Shown: piece by piece, positions 1 to 7,871 of the stretch
Numbering within the stretch: the first letter of the stretch is position 1
Layout of the letters: each line of letters starts with the position of its first letter
NCBI GenBank assembly: GCA_018262315.1
Contig: JAGSPS010000224.1
Span: 1 to 9,005 of the forward strand
DNA: 9,005 nt
Source: Deltaproteobacteria bacterium
Lineage (GTDB): Bacteria > Myxococcota_A > UBA9160 > PR03
Direction: 5' to 3'
The notes under the pieces: generated by a model
The model's input: only the letters and a program-made list of their open reading frames with translations
What the model was told of the DNA's origin: nothing
The model's database searches: none
Program-made: the position numbers and the translations under genes

Positions 1-336
1 CAGCGTGGCGGCGTTGTTCACGATCTGGTCGAGCGCGAGCAGGCTGAAGTTCACCGTCATGATCTCGACGATCGGCCGCATGCCGCCGAGCGCCGCGCCG
101 ATGCCGGCGCCTACGAAGGCCGACTCCGAGAGCGGCGTGTCGCGAATGCGCTCGGGACCGAACTCGTCGAGCAGTCCGCGCGACACCGCAAAACATCCGC
201 CGTAGCGGCCGACGTCCTCGCCCATCAGGAACACGCGCTCGTCGCGGCGGAGCGCATCGCGGTGCGCTTCGCGCAGCGCGTCGCGATAGCTGAGCCGGAT
301 GCGCGCGGCCGCGTCGATGGGTTGCGCCTCGCTCAC
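1..336 (-). CDS. pdhB: Pyruvate dehydrogenase E1 component, beta subunit (partial, N-terminal 112 residues)
   Basis: The beta subunit of the thiamine-diphosphate E1 heterotetramer pairs with E1 alpha in the cytoplasmic 2-oxoacid dehydrogenase complex that oxidatively decarboxylates pyruvate. Only residues 1-112 are inside the window; the gene continues past the left edge. Visible landmarks are SYRDALREA, the MGEDVG motif (residues 38-43), RDTPLSES (66-73) with Glu71 at the position of the cofactor-activating Glu59 of human E1 beta, then GAGIGAALGGMRPIVEIMT and the NFSLLALDQIVNNAA segment. The start is a GTG whose bases overlap the TGA of the E1 alpha gene (GTGA), arguing for translational coupling; only a weak G-rich ribosome-binding stretch precedes it. 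Family is certain. Substrate (pyruvate versus acetoin or branched-chain 2-oxoacid) is inferred mainly from the E1 alpha partner. Confidence 0.93.
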   Translation of the reverse strand, partial: MSEAQPIDAAARIRLSYRDALREAHRDALRRDERVFLMGEDVGRYGGCFAVSRGLLDEFGPERIRDTPLSESAFVGAGIGAALGGMRPIVEIMTVNFSLLALDQIVNNAATL

Positions 337-1316
337 GCGGAACCCCGCGGCGGGTCCGAGTAGACGAAGCGCTCGAGCTCCGCGACCGGTTCGGGGGATC
401 CCGCCTCCGCGAACGCGACGGCGTCGTCGATCTCGTTCGCGATCTCGCGCTCGACGCGTTCGCGCTCGTCCGCATCGAGGAGTCCGGCTGCGACGAGGCG
501 CTCGCCGTAGAGCACGACCGGATCGCGCTGCTTCCACTGCTCCACTTCTTCCTTCGAGCGGTAGAGCTGGGGGTCGTACATCGAGTGGGCGCGAAAGCGG
601 TAGGTGCGCAGTTCGAGGAACACCGGGCCCCCGCCGGCGCGCACCGTCAGAACGGCGCGCTGCGCGGCATCCGCGACCGCCAGCACGTCCATCCCGTCCA
701 CCGGCCAGGCGGGCATCTCATAGCTGGCCGCCTTGACACAGAGGTCGGTCTCGGACTCGGAGCGCGCGAGCGCCGTCCCCATCGCGTAGAGATTGTTCTC
801 GCAGCAGAAGAGCACCGGGAGTCGCCAGAGCGCGGCGAGGTTCATCGACTCGTGGAACTCGCCTTCGGCGACGGCGCCCTCGCCGAAGAAACACGTGGTG
901 ACGCGCGAGAGACCGCGCATCCGGTCCGCGAGCGCGAGGCCGACGGCGATCGGGAGCCCGCCGCCCACGATCGCGTTGCCGCCGTAGAAGCGCAGCGCGG
1001 CGTCGAAGATGTGCATCGAGCCGCCGCGTCCGTGGCTGCACCCTTCGAGTTTCCCGAACATCTCCGCCATGATCGCGCGCGCCGGGATGCCACGCGCGAG
1101 CGCGTGCCCGTGCTCGCGGTAGGTCGCGACGATCGCGTCGTCCGGCGTGAGGGCCTGCATCACGCCGACCGCGACCGCCTCCTCGCCGATGTAGAGGTGC
1201 AGGAAGCCGCGGATCTTCTCCGCCGAGTAGAGTTCTGCGCACTTCTCCTCGAAGCGGCGGATGCGGAGCATTTCGCGCAGCAGCCGCGTGGCGTCGTCGC
1301 GCTGCGGAAGCGTCAT
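333..1316 (-). CDS. pdhA: Pyruvate dehydrogenase E1 component, alpha subunit
   Basis: This 327-residue protein has the normal length for the E1 alpha subunit of the alpha2beta2 dehydrogenase, which binds thiamine diphosphate and passes a hydroxyethyl group to lipoylated E2. Seen: MLRIRRFEEKCAELY (16-30), YREHGHALARG (66-76), GRGGSMHIFD (96-105), YGGNAIVGGGLPIAVGLALA (111-130), the cofactor/Mg motif from GEGA (145-148) to ENN (173-175), and RFRAHSMYDP (240-249), matching the phosphorylation-loop region of mitochondrial homologues. The GGNAIVGGGLP and NNLYAMGTAL segments resemble pyruvate rather than acetoin dehydrogenases. The first motif residue is Glu (GEG) instead of the textbook GDG. The ATG start overlaps the synthetase stop (ATGA), and a strong GAGGAGGAG ribosome-binding site lies inside the upstream gene's last codons. 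It is the second gene of the acs-pdhA-pdhB operon. Confidence 0.95.
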   Translation of the reverse strand: MTLPQRDDATRLLREMLRIRRFEEKCAELYSAEKIRGFLHLYIGEEAVAVGVMQALTPDDAIVATYREHGHALARGIPARAIMAEMFGKLEGCSHGRGGSMHIFDAALRFYGGNAIVGGGLPIAVGLALADRMRGLSRVTTCFFGEGAVAEGEFHESMNLAALWRLPVLFCCENNLYAMGTALARSESETDLCVKAASYEMPAWPVDGMDVLAVADAAQRAVLTVRAGGGPVFLELRTYRFRAHSMYDPQLYRSKEEVEQWKQRDPVVLYGERLVAAGLLDADERERVEREIANEIDDAVAFAEAGSPEPVAELERFVYSDPPRGSA

Positions 1317-3073
1317 CGCTCCTCCTCGAGCGTCGAGACGTCGCCTTCCGGCAGGCCGAGTTCGCGCGCGCGCAGCAGCCGCCGCAGGATCTTCCCGCTG
1401 CGCGTCTTCGGCACGCTGGCCACGAAGGCGATCTCCTTGGGTGCGACCGCTGCGCCGAGCCGCTTGCGCGCGAAGCCGGTGATCTCCTTGCGGAGCGCGT
1501 CGCTCGCTTCGAAGCCGCGCCGAAGCGCGACGTATGCCTTCACCAGCTCCCCTACGACGGGATCCGGCTTGCCGATCACGGCGGCCTCGGCCACCGCCGG
1601 ATGCTCGAGCAGCGCGCTTTCGACCTCGAAGGGGCCGATCAGGTGGCCGGCCGACTTGATCACGTCGTCGGCGCGGCCCACGAACCAGTACCAGCCATCG
1701 CGATCGCGCCGCGCGAGGTCGCCGGAGAGGTAGAAGCCGCCGGCGAAGCATTTGCGGTAGCGCGCTTCCTCGTCGAGGTACGCGCGGAACATCGACGGCC
1801 AGCCCGGGCGCAGCGCGAGTTCGCCTTCCTGGTCGGCGCCGAGCTCCTCGATCGCGCCGCCGGCGCCGCGCCGCACGATCGCCGCGTCGATGCCGGGCAG
1901 CGGAAGCCCCATCGAGCCCGGCCGCACCTCGAGCGCGGCGCAATTCGCGATCATGATCCCGCCCGTCTCCGTCTGCCACCAGTTGTCGTGGATCGCGAGC
2001 CCCAGCGTCTGCTGCCCCCACACCACGCACTCGGGATTCAGCGGCTCGCCGACGCTCGCCACGAAGCGCAACGCCGAGAGGTCGCGTTTGCGCGCGAGTT
2101 CCGGCCCGGCCTTCATCAGCATGCGCACCGCCGTCGGCGCCGTGTACCAGTTGCTGATGCGTTCCTCCTCGAGCAGCGCGTACCAGCGTTCCGCGTCGAA
2201 GTCGGACTCGTCCACCAGCATCGTGAGACCGTGCGCGAGCGGCGCGACGATTCCGTAGGAGGTGCCCGTCACCCAGCCGGGATCCGCGGTACACCAGAAG
2301 CGGTCGTCTGGATGGAAGTCGAGCGCGTACCAGGCGGTTGCGTGATGCGCGACTATCGCCTCGTGCACGTGCAGCGCGCCCTTCGGTGTGCCGGTGGTGC
2401 CGCTCGTGAAGTGGAGCAGCGCCGCGTCCTCGGGAGCGGTGGGCGGGATCGTGAACGCGTCCGATGCGCGCTCCAGCAGCGACGCCCAGTCGTGCGTGCC
2501 GGGCGGCGGCGCGCCGCCGCCGCCCACGACGATCACGTGCTCGAGTTGCGGGAGCGTGTCGCGCAGCGCGGCGATCTTGCGCTCGTAGAGCGCCGCGGTC
2601 GTGATCAGCACGCGCGCGCGGCCGAGCGCTAGACGCTGGCGGATCGGGTCGGGTCCGAACGCGGCGAAGAGGGGGCAGAAGATGCTCGTGTTCTTGAGCG
2701 TGCCGAGCGCCGCGACATACAGCTCCGGGATGCGCCCGGCGAGCGCGAAGACGGCGTCGCCCTTGCCCACGCCGAGCGCGCGCAAGGCGTTCGCGAAGCG
2801 GTTCGTCTCGGCGGCCAGCGCGGCGTAGGAGAGTTCGCGCACGGCGCCGTGACGACCGCGCCAGCGGATCGCGACACGATCCCGAAGCGGCCCCCTCGCA
2901 TGCCGGTCCACCGCCTCGTGCGCGATGTTGAGGCCGCGCCCGTCCGGTAGCCCATCGAGGCGCTGGCGCGCTCCCGCCCATGTGAAACGCGCGCGCTCCG
3001 CGCAGTAGTCGAGGAGGTTCGGCGCAACCCGGAACTGCTCGCGATGCTTCACGATCGGGTGGAAGCGCGGCAT
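1313..3073 (-). CDS. acsA: Acetyl-CoA synthetase (AMP-forming acyl-CoA synthetase, AcsA type)
   Basis: This 586-residue ANL-superfamily enzyme activates acetate with ATP to acetyl-AMP and transfers the acyl group to CoA in the cytoplasm. Seen: phosphate-binding loop TSGTTGTPKG (223-232), ADPGWVTGTSYG (263-274), DNWWQTETGG (363-372), whose tryptophan pair is characteristic of short-chain (acetate/propionate) synthetases, YLSGDLARRDRDGW (448-461), GRADDVIKSAGHLIGP hinge region (466-481), and the C-terminal PKTRSGKILRR (555-565) with catalytic Lys561, the residue controlled by acetylation in this family. It is shorter than the ~650-residue Acs of E. coli and closer to Bacillus-type AcsA. I chose ATG at 3073 because MPRFHPIVKHRE begins the conserved N-terminus; GTG at 3094 is an in-frame alternative and neither has a clear ribosome-binding site. 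It leads an operon with both pyruvate dehydrogenase E1 genes. Propionate or another short acyl acid is possible. Confidence 0.93.
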   Translation of the reverse strand: MPRFHPIVKHREQFRVAPNLLDYCAERARFTWAGARQRLDGLPDGRGLNIAHEAVDRHARGPLRDRVAIRWRGRHGAVRELSYAALAAETNRFANALRALGVGKGDAVFALAGRIPELYVAALGTLKNTSIFCPLFAAFGPDPIRQRLALGRARVLITTAALYERKIAALRDTLPQLEHVIVVGGGGAPPPGTHDWASLLERASDAFTIPPTAPEDAALLHFTSGTTGTPKGALHVHEAIVAHHATAWYALDFHPDDRFWCTADPGWVTGTSYGIVAPLAHGLTMLVDESDFDAERWYALLEEERISNWYTAPTAVRMLMKAGPELARKRDLSALRFVASVGEPLNPECVVWGQQTLGLAIHDNWWQTETGGIMIANCAALEVRPGSMGLPLPGIDAAIVRRGAGGAIEELGADQEGELALRPGWPSMFRAYLDEEARYRKCFAGGFYLSGDLARRDRDGWYWFVGRADDVIKSAGHLIGPFEVESALLEHPAVAEAAVIGKPDPVVGELVKAYVALRRGFEASDALRKEITGFARKRLGAAVAPKEIAFVASVPKTRSGKILRRLLRARELGLPEGDVSTLEEER

Positions 3074-3143
3074 CGGGTCGAGCGGCGCGGTCACGGCGAG
3101 TGATTCCGCAAGATGCGTGCCCGCGGCGGACCGGCGCTGGCGC

Positions 3144-3197
3144 GGCGGCTCGCGGCGCTGATTGCGGCGTGTCCGGTAGACGCCGCGGCGAGCCGCC
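3144..3197. repeat. Nested perfect inverted repeat (hairpin-forming)
   Basis: Outer arms GGCGGCTCGC (3144-3153) and GCGAGCCGCC (3188-3197) are perfect 10-base complements. Inside them, GCGGCGT (3164-3170) and ACGCCGC (3180-3186) form a second perfect 7-base stem with a 9-base loop. An RNA from either strand could therefore fold into a two-part hairpin with an asymmetric internal loop (10 bases against 1). It lies about 71-124 bases upstream of the acsA start on the minus strand and 158-211 bases upstream of the small CxxC gene on the plus strand. No T-run follows on either strand, so it does not look like a standard intrinsic terminator. It could be a leader structure or a protein-binding site; the high local GC raises the chance of coincidence. 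Confidence 0.5.
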
Positions 3198-3341
3198 TCA
3201 GTTGCGAGGCGTGGCGTCTCGCGTCGCGCGGGAGGGAGCGTCCGGTCGCCACTGTGCGGCGCCGGTTCGGGATGTCGCGCCGGCGTCCGGCTCGGCACGG
3301 CATCTGCACCACATCGACGTGCGCCGGATCTCAAGCGGCGC

Positions 3342-3348
3342 GGGAGGG
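3342..3348 (+). promoter_or_regulatory. Strong ribosome-binding site for the CxxC protein
   Basis: GGGAGGG lies six bases before the ATG at 3355. This spacing sets the start of the 68-residue protein and argues against the longer open frame that begins upstream at 3100. Confidence 0.7.
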
Positions 3349-3354
3349 TTGTCC

Positions 3355-3561
3355 ATGCACCGTTCCGAGACGCTCGAGTTCGCGACTTGCGTCATCTGCG
3401 GCGCCGAGATCGCACCCGCCCGGGATCGTGGCTACGCGGCGGGTCCGGACACGTTTCTGTGCTTCGCCTGCGCGACCGAGCGCGGCGGAACCTGGGACGA
3501 GCTACACGACCGCTGGCTGGAGGCGCCCGACACGCGTGACTTCCCGATGCGCGAGGACTGA
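3355..3561 (+). CDS. Small CxxC/CxxC zinc-ribbon-like protein, function unknown
   Basis: This 68-residue soluble protein has two cysteine pairs, CVIC (12-15) and CFAC (36-39), separated by 20 residues, as expected for a four-cysteine zinc ribbon. A glycine pair and an acidic/aromatic tail follow (GGTWDELHDRW, 44-54). There is no signal peptide, membrane segment or enzyme motif. The start is fixed by a GGGAGGG ribosome-binding site six bases upstream, which makes this a credible gene despite its size. It is divergent from acsA and convergent with the efflux operon, so it is probably transcribed alone. I do not recognise a named family. A metal-binding accessory or nucleic-acid/protein-contact role is possible, but nothing in the neighbourhood assigns one. 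Confidence 0.75.
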   Translation: MHRSETLEFATCVICGAEIAPARDRGYAAGPDTFLCFACATERGGTWDELHDRWLEAPDTRDFPMRED

Positions 3562-3582
3562 GGGATCGCGCGGTTCGCTCAG
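3558..3582. terminator. Candidate bidirectional terminator hairpin at convergent stop codons
   Basis: CTGAG (3558-3562) and CTCAG (3578-3582) are complementary and contain the TGA stops of the two convergent genes (3559-3561 plus; 3581-3579 minus). With one bulged G, the stem can extend through GGATC pairing with GGTTC (two G-U pairs), leaving a GCGC loop. No T-run follows on either strand, so it is not a classical intrinsic terminator. Low to moderate confidence. Confidence 0.35.
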
Positions 3583-6500
3583 GTGGACCGTGCGTCGGCG
3601 TCGCGCGGCTCCGGGTGCCCCCGCAGCCGCGCGAGCGCGCGCGAGGCGGCGCGCTGGGCGTCGTCCATCAGTGTGTAGACGACCGGCACGACGAGCAGCG
3701 TGAGCAGCGTCGAGGTCACCAATCCGCCGATGCAGACGACGCCCATCGGGTTGCGCCATTCGGAACCATCCCCGCTCCCGAAGGCGACCGGGAGCATCCC
3801 GAAGATCGTGGAAACCGCCGTCATCAGCACCGGACGCAGCCGCGTCGGGCCCGCCTTCAGGACGGCGTCGAGGAGCGGCAGGCCGCGCGCGCGCAGTGTG
3901 TTGGTGTAGTCGACGAGCAGGATGCCGTTCTTCATCACGATGCCCATCAGCATCAGGAACGAAATCTGCCCCATCACGTCGAGCGAGTAGCCGGACAGCC
4001 AGATGGCGGCGAACGCGCCGACGAAGGACAGCGGCGCCGAGATCATGATCGTGAACGGGTGCACGAACGAGTCGAACTGCGCGGCCAGGATCATGTAGAT
4101 CGCCACCATCGCGAGCGCGAACGCAAAGAGCACCGCGGAGGTGGTCTCGCGCAGCCGCTGGGTGGGTCCGACCGGCTGGAAGCTGTAGCCGGAGGGAAGC
4201 TCGAGCTCCCGAGCGAAGCGCGCGACCTCGCGATCGGCGTCGCCCGCCGCCTTGTCGCCGAGGTTGCCGGAGACGGTGATGGCGCGCGTGCGGCTCTCGC
4301 GGTCGATCTGCAGCGGGCCGCTGCCGATGCGCGGGGTGGCCAGGTTTCGCAGCGGAACGAGCGCTCCACCCTGCGCGCGCACGCGCACCAGCTCGAGCTT
4401 CTCGAGGTCGTCGCGGTATTCGGGAAGCACCTGGACGCGCACGTCGTAGCGCTCGCCGCCTTCCTCGAAGCTCGCCGCCTTGAAACCGGCGTAGAGCGCC
4501 GACACGGTGCGACCGATCTGCAGCGCCGACACGCCCAGGTCGGCCGCTCGCTCGCGCGTGATGTCGAGCGCGATCTCGGGCTTGCCCGTCTCGTAGGAGA
4601 GGTAGAGGTCGGCGTAGCCCCCGGCTGCCCGCATCTTCTCGACGAGGGTCGATGCGTAGTAGTTGAGCCGGTCGATATTGGGACCGCGGAACGAATACAT
4701 GAGCTGGGCGTTGCGCGAGCCCGGCAGGCTGATGATGCCGAGTTCTTCGACCGCGAAGTCGCGCAGCGGCAGTTGCCTGGCGCGGATCCGCTCGCGTACT
4801 TCGTCCATCACCTCCTGCTGGGTCTTCTGGCGCCGGTTCTTGTGAACGAGCTGGACGTAGACCAACGCCTCGTTGACGCGCTTCTTCGCTCCCGATCCGA
4901 TCGTCGCGAAGGTGAGTGAGACCTCCGGGACCGCGCGGAGCTCCGCCTCGACTGTCTCCACCACCGCGAGCGTCTGCTCGAGGCTGCTGCCGAGCGGACG
5001 CTTGAGCCAGACGTTGAACTCGGCGCGATCCTCCTGCAGCACGAAGTCGACCGGGACCGCGCGCGCCAGCCCGATGCCCCCGAGCGTCGCCGCGAGCGCG
5101 AGCGCGACCACCGCAGGCCGATGCCGCAGCCCCGCCTCCAACGTGCGCCGGTAGGCCGACTCGAGTGCGCGGTAGCCGCGTTCGAGCGTCCAGAACACGC
5201 GTCCCTGTTGGCGCTGCACGCGCAGGTAGCGGGCGCACAGCATCGGCGTCAGCGTGAGCGACACGAGCATCGAGACCAGGACGGCGCTCGTCGCGGCCAG
5301 ACCGAATTCGCGGAAGAAACGCCCGACGACCCCCGACATGAACGCGATCGGCACGAAGACGGCGCACGTCGCGAGCGTGGTCGCGACCACCGCCAGCCCG
5401 ATCTCGTCGGTCCCCACCGACGCCGCTTCGGCTGGCTCGCGGCCTTCTTCCTCCATGTGCCGGTAGATGTTCTCGAGGACCACGATGGCGTCGTCGATCA
5501 GCATGCCGATCGAGAGCGAGAGCGCCATCAGCGTCATCGTGTTGAGCGTGAAGCCGAACGCGTAGAAGAACACGAAGCTCCGAGGACGGGATCGCGAGCG
5601 CGGTGATCGCGGTCGAGCGGAAGTTGCGCAGAAAGAGCAGCACGACCACGGCGGCGAGCGCCGCGCCGTAGGCGATGTCGATGCCGACGTCGCGGATCGC
5701 CGCGCTGATGAAGACCGACGAGTCGAGCGCGACGGCCATCTGGTAGCCGGCCGGCAACTCGGCGCGGATGCGCGCGAGTTCCGCCTTCACCGCCTTCGCG
5801 ACCTCGACCGTGTTCTCTCCCGACTGGCGGCGGATCAGCAGCGAGACGCCGCGCTTGCCGTTGAGCCGCGAGACGGTGCGCTCCTCCGCCATCCCGTCCT
5901 CGACGGTGGTCACGTCATCGAGATGGATGGTGCGGCCCTGCCGTTCGGCCACGACCAGGCTTCCGAACTGGTTGGCGTTGGTCAGCTTGCCGAGCGTCTT
6001 GAGCGACCACTCGCCGCCGCCGGTTTCGAGGCGCCCGCCGGGCAACTCGACGTGCTCGCGCTGCAGCGCAGCGATCACCTCATCGACGGCGAGGCCGTAG
6101 CCACCGAGGCGCAGCGGGTCGATCCAGACGCGGATCTCGCGCGGGCGATCGCCGGCGAGCGTCACGCTGCCCACACCGGGAACGCGCTCGAGCCGCGTCT
6201 TCACCCGCTTGTCGGCGAACTCGGAGAGCGTGCGGATGGCATGCGGACCGGAGAGCATGACGGCGAGAATCGGCGCCGCGTCCGGATCGACGCGGTTGAC
6301 GATCGGCGCCTCGGCATCCTGTGGGATCTCGCTGATCACGGCGGCGACCTGGTCCCGAACCTCCTGCAACTTCCGCCCGATGTCGTACTCGAGTTCGAAC
6401 TCGATGTAGATCAGCGACAGCGAGTCGGTCGACTGGCTGGAGAGCGTGCGGATCCCCTCGATGGTGTTGATCGACTCTTCGAGGACCTGCGTCACCTCGC

Positions 6501-6681
6501 GCTCGACCGTCTCGGGTGCGGCGCCGTCGAGCCGCGTGACGACGGTGACGATCGGCATCTCGACGCGCGGGAACAGGTCGACACCGAGCCGCGGCAACGA
6601 GACGATCCCGAGCACGATGAAGCCGCCCACGAGCATCACGGCGAAGACGGGTCGGCGGATCGAGACGTCGGCGAGCCTCAC
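3579..6681 (-). pseudogene. HAE1/AcrB-type RND multidrug efflux transporter, frameshifted near 5580
   Basis: This is a proton-driven inner-membrane pump of a tripartite efflux system. The N-terminal part (GTG 6681, 367 residues) has the first transmembrane helix (RRPVFAVMLVGGFIVLG), GVDLFPRVEMPIVTV, the porter domain PN1/PN2, and ends FLRNFRSTAITALAIPSS. The C-terminal part resumes one frame over at 5579 with SFVFFYAFGFTLN, then the proton-relay Asp pair in GMLIDDAIVVLEN, the second porter half, the relay Lys in GIVMKNGILLVDYTN and TRLRPVLMT. Joined, the halves give 1033 residues; family alignment from memory expects about three more (SSVIASF), i.e. a net loss of 8 bases. Without correction, the N-terminal frame reads on to a stop at 3502, about 690 residues of nonsense. 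The start overlaps the fusion-protein stop (GTGA), with AGGGGA as ribosome-binding site. Substrate unknown. Could be intact if the deletion is a sequence error. Confidence 0.88.
5577..5583 (-). other. Frameshift site in the RND transporter
   Basis: On the minus strand the reading goes CCG TCC TCG (Pro-Ser-Ser, 5589-5581), a single G (5580), then AGC TTC GTG (Ser-Phe-Val, 5579-5571) in the next frame. HAE1 pumps normally have a short Val/Ile-Gly/Ala stretch between the two motifs, so the simplest event is loss of 8 bases. No slippery heptamer is visible at the site. Confidence 0.85.
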
Positions 6682-7871
6682 GGTTCGCCGTCCCCTGCAT
6701 CGCTTGCCCGCGCCTCGCGCACGCGCATGCCCGGCGCGAGCTGGTGCTCCGTTTCGTCCACGATCACCGGCGTGTCGACGCGCAGGCCGTCGAGCACCTC
6801 GACCTCGGTTTCGGCGACGGCTCCCAACGTCACGGGCACTGGGGTCGCACGGCCGTCGTGCACCGTGAAGACGCGCGTGAGTCCGTCCTCGGAACGGATC
6901 GCGGCGCGCGGTACGATCAACACCTCGCGCTTCGATTGCGGCATGATCTCGATCCGCGCGAAGACGCCCGCCTTGAGCGCGTGGTCGGCGTTCGCGACGC
7001 GCATCCGCACCGTGTAGGTGCGGCTCGTCGGCTCGATCGCGTCGGCGACCGCCTGCACCTCGGTCTGGATCGGCGCGGCGATTCCTTCGACGTGGATCAA
7101 CGCCGGGTCGCCGATGCGCACCAGCGAAAGCCGGCTCTCGGGGATCGTCGCCCGCGCTTCGAGTTCGCCGCTCTCCTGCAGCACGACCACGATCGTCTGC
7201 GGCTGCACGAGCACGGTGGTGCCCTCGTCGGCGAGCCGGGCCACGATCGAAGCCGGATAGGGCGCCGTCACGAGCGTCCGGTCGAGCTTGTACTGCGCCA
7301 GCGCGACCGCCTGCACGGCCTGCGCCTCGCCGGCACGAGCTACCGCGAGACCCGTCTCGAGCTTCTCGATCTGCTGGGCGGGGACGATGTTCTGCTTCTG
7401 CAGCTCGCGTGCGCGTGCCAGATCGGCTTCGACCTGGCGTTTCTCCGCCCGCGTGTGCTCGAGCGCGGCCTGCGCCTGGCGCAGGCCCATCTCGTAGGGC
7501 TCGCGGTCGATCTGGAAGAGCGGGGCGCCCGCTTCGACGCGGTCGCCTTCGTCGACGAAGACGCGGTCGATGCGGCCCTGGACCTCGGCGCCGATCTTGC
7601 TCTCGCGTTTGGCCTCGAGCGCGCCGGGTGCCTCGATGCGCTGGACGATCGCGCCGCGCCGCACCGGGACGGTGTGGACCTCGATCTCGGCCTCGGGCGC
7701 CGCTGCCGCGCTCGCGCCCGGCGCCGCGGGAGTCTCGGTACGCGAGCAGCCGCTGATCGCTGCGCCGAGAGCGAGGATCACAAGGAATGGCGCGATGCAC
7801 TGCGCCGCGCTGCGTGACCGAATGCCTCGCGTTCCCTCGATGGCTGCGCTGATCCGCTCCAGCAACTGCAT
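6678..7871 (-). CDS. RND efflux membrane fusion protein (periplasmic adaptor lipoprotein)
   Basis: This 397-residue adaptor would connect the RND pump to an outer-membrane channel in the periplasm. From ATG 7871: basic N-terminus, hydrophobic stretch (about 25-40) ending in lipobox ISGC with Cys42 as likely lipidation site; Ala/Pro-rich linker (45-60); first lipoyl half (IGAEVQGRIDRVFVDEGDRV, 93-112); coiled-coil hairpin (about 124-195, with QIEKLETGLAVARAGEAQAV); second lipoyl half (TAPYPASIVARLADEGTTV, 202-220); beta-barrel (235-310); membrane-proximal domain (315-385, VPRAAIRSEDG). The start is uncertain: the frame opens at 7940. The GGGAG at 7876-7872 directly abuts the ATG at 7871 but sits six bases before an in-frame TTG at 7865, so initiation at TTG is possible and would shorten the unusually long region before the signal. 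The stop overlaps the RND GTG. Confidence 0.92.
   Translation of the reverse strand: MQLLERISAAIEGTRGIRSRSAAQCIAPFLVILALGAAISGCSRTETPAAPGASAAAAPEAEIEVHTVPVRRGAIVQRIEAPGALEAKRESKIGAEVQGRIDRVFVDEGDRVEAGAPLFQIDREPYEMGLRQAQAALEHTRAEKRQVEADLARARELQKQNIVPAQQIEKLETGLAVARAGEAQAVQAVALAQYKLDRTLVTAPYPASIVARLADEGTTVLVQPQTIVVVLQESGELEARATIPESRLSLVRIGDPALIHVEGIAAPIQTEVQAVADAIEPTSRTYTVRMRVANADHALKAGVFARIEIMPQSKREVLIVPRAAIRSEDGLTRVFTVHDGRATPVPVTLGAVAETEVEVLDGLRVDTPVIVDETEHQLAPGMRVREARASDAGDGEP

Larger units (their letters stand above)
3074..3354. other. Divergent intergenic region between acsA and the small CxxC protein
   Basis: These 281 very GC-rich bases separate two genes transcribed away from each other, so promoters for both should lie here. 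I could not identify a convincing -35/-10 pair in either direction. Open frames cross the region on both strands, but their translations are Arg/Ala/Gly-rich low-complexity sequence without recognisable motifs. The main structure is the nested inverted repeat at 3144-3197, annotated separately. Confidence 0.6.

Noticed and set aside
1..1316. Acetoin dehydrogenase (acoAB) instead of pyruvate dehydrogenase
   Set aside because: The YGGNAIVGGGLP and NNLYAMGTAL segments in E1 alpha fit pyruvate dehydrogenase better from memory of the families. Not fully excluded without phylogeny.
1601..2632. 343-residue plus-strand open frame antisense to acsA
   Set aside because: It has no domain, ribosome-binding site or neighbour support, and mirrors a well-supported gene. 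Such antisense frames are common at this GC content; the same holds for the plus-strand frames at 585-1733, 3615-4919, 5923-7017 and 6744-7817.
333..2981. An 882-residue minus-strand open frame ending in E1 alpha
   Set aside because: Only the last 327 residues are E1 alpha; the rest is Arg/Ala-rich shadow of the acetyl-CoA synthetase gene in another frame. It is not a fusion protein.
3100..3354. Longer plus-strand start for the CxxC protein, adding 85 residues
   Set aside because: The extra residues are low-complexity and the GGGAGGG site marks the ATG at 3355.
5571..5590. Programmed ribosomal frameshift in the RND gene
   Set aside because: No slippery heptamer or downstream stimulator is visible, and residues expected from the family are missing at the junction, which points to deletion.
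3502..7800. A single 1432-residue open frame on the minus strand
   Set aside because: It is a composite: an out-of-frame shadow of the fusion protein, then the true N-terminal third of the RND pump, then nonsense after the frameshift at 5580.
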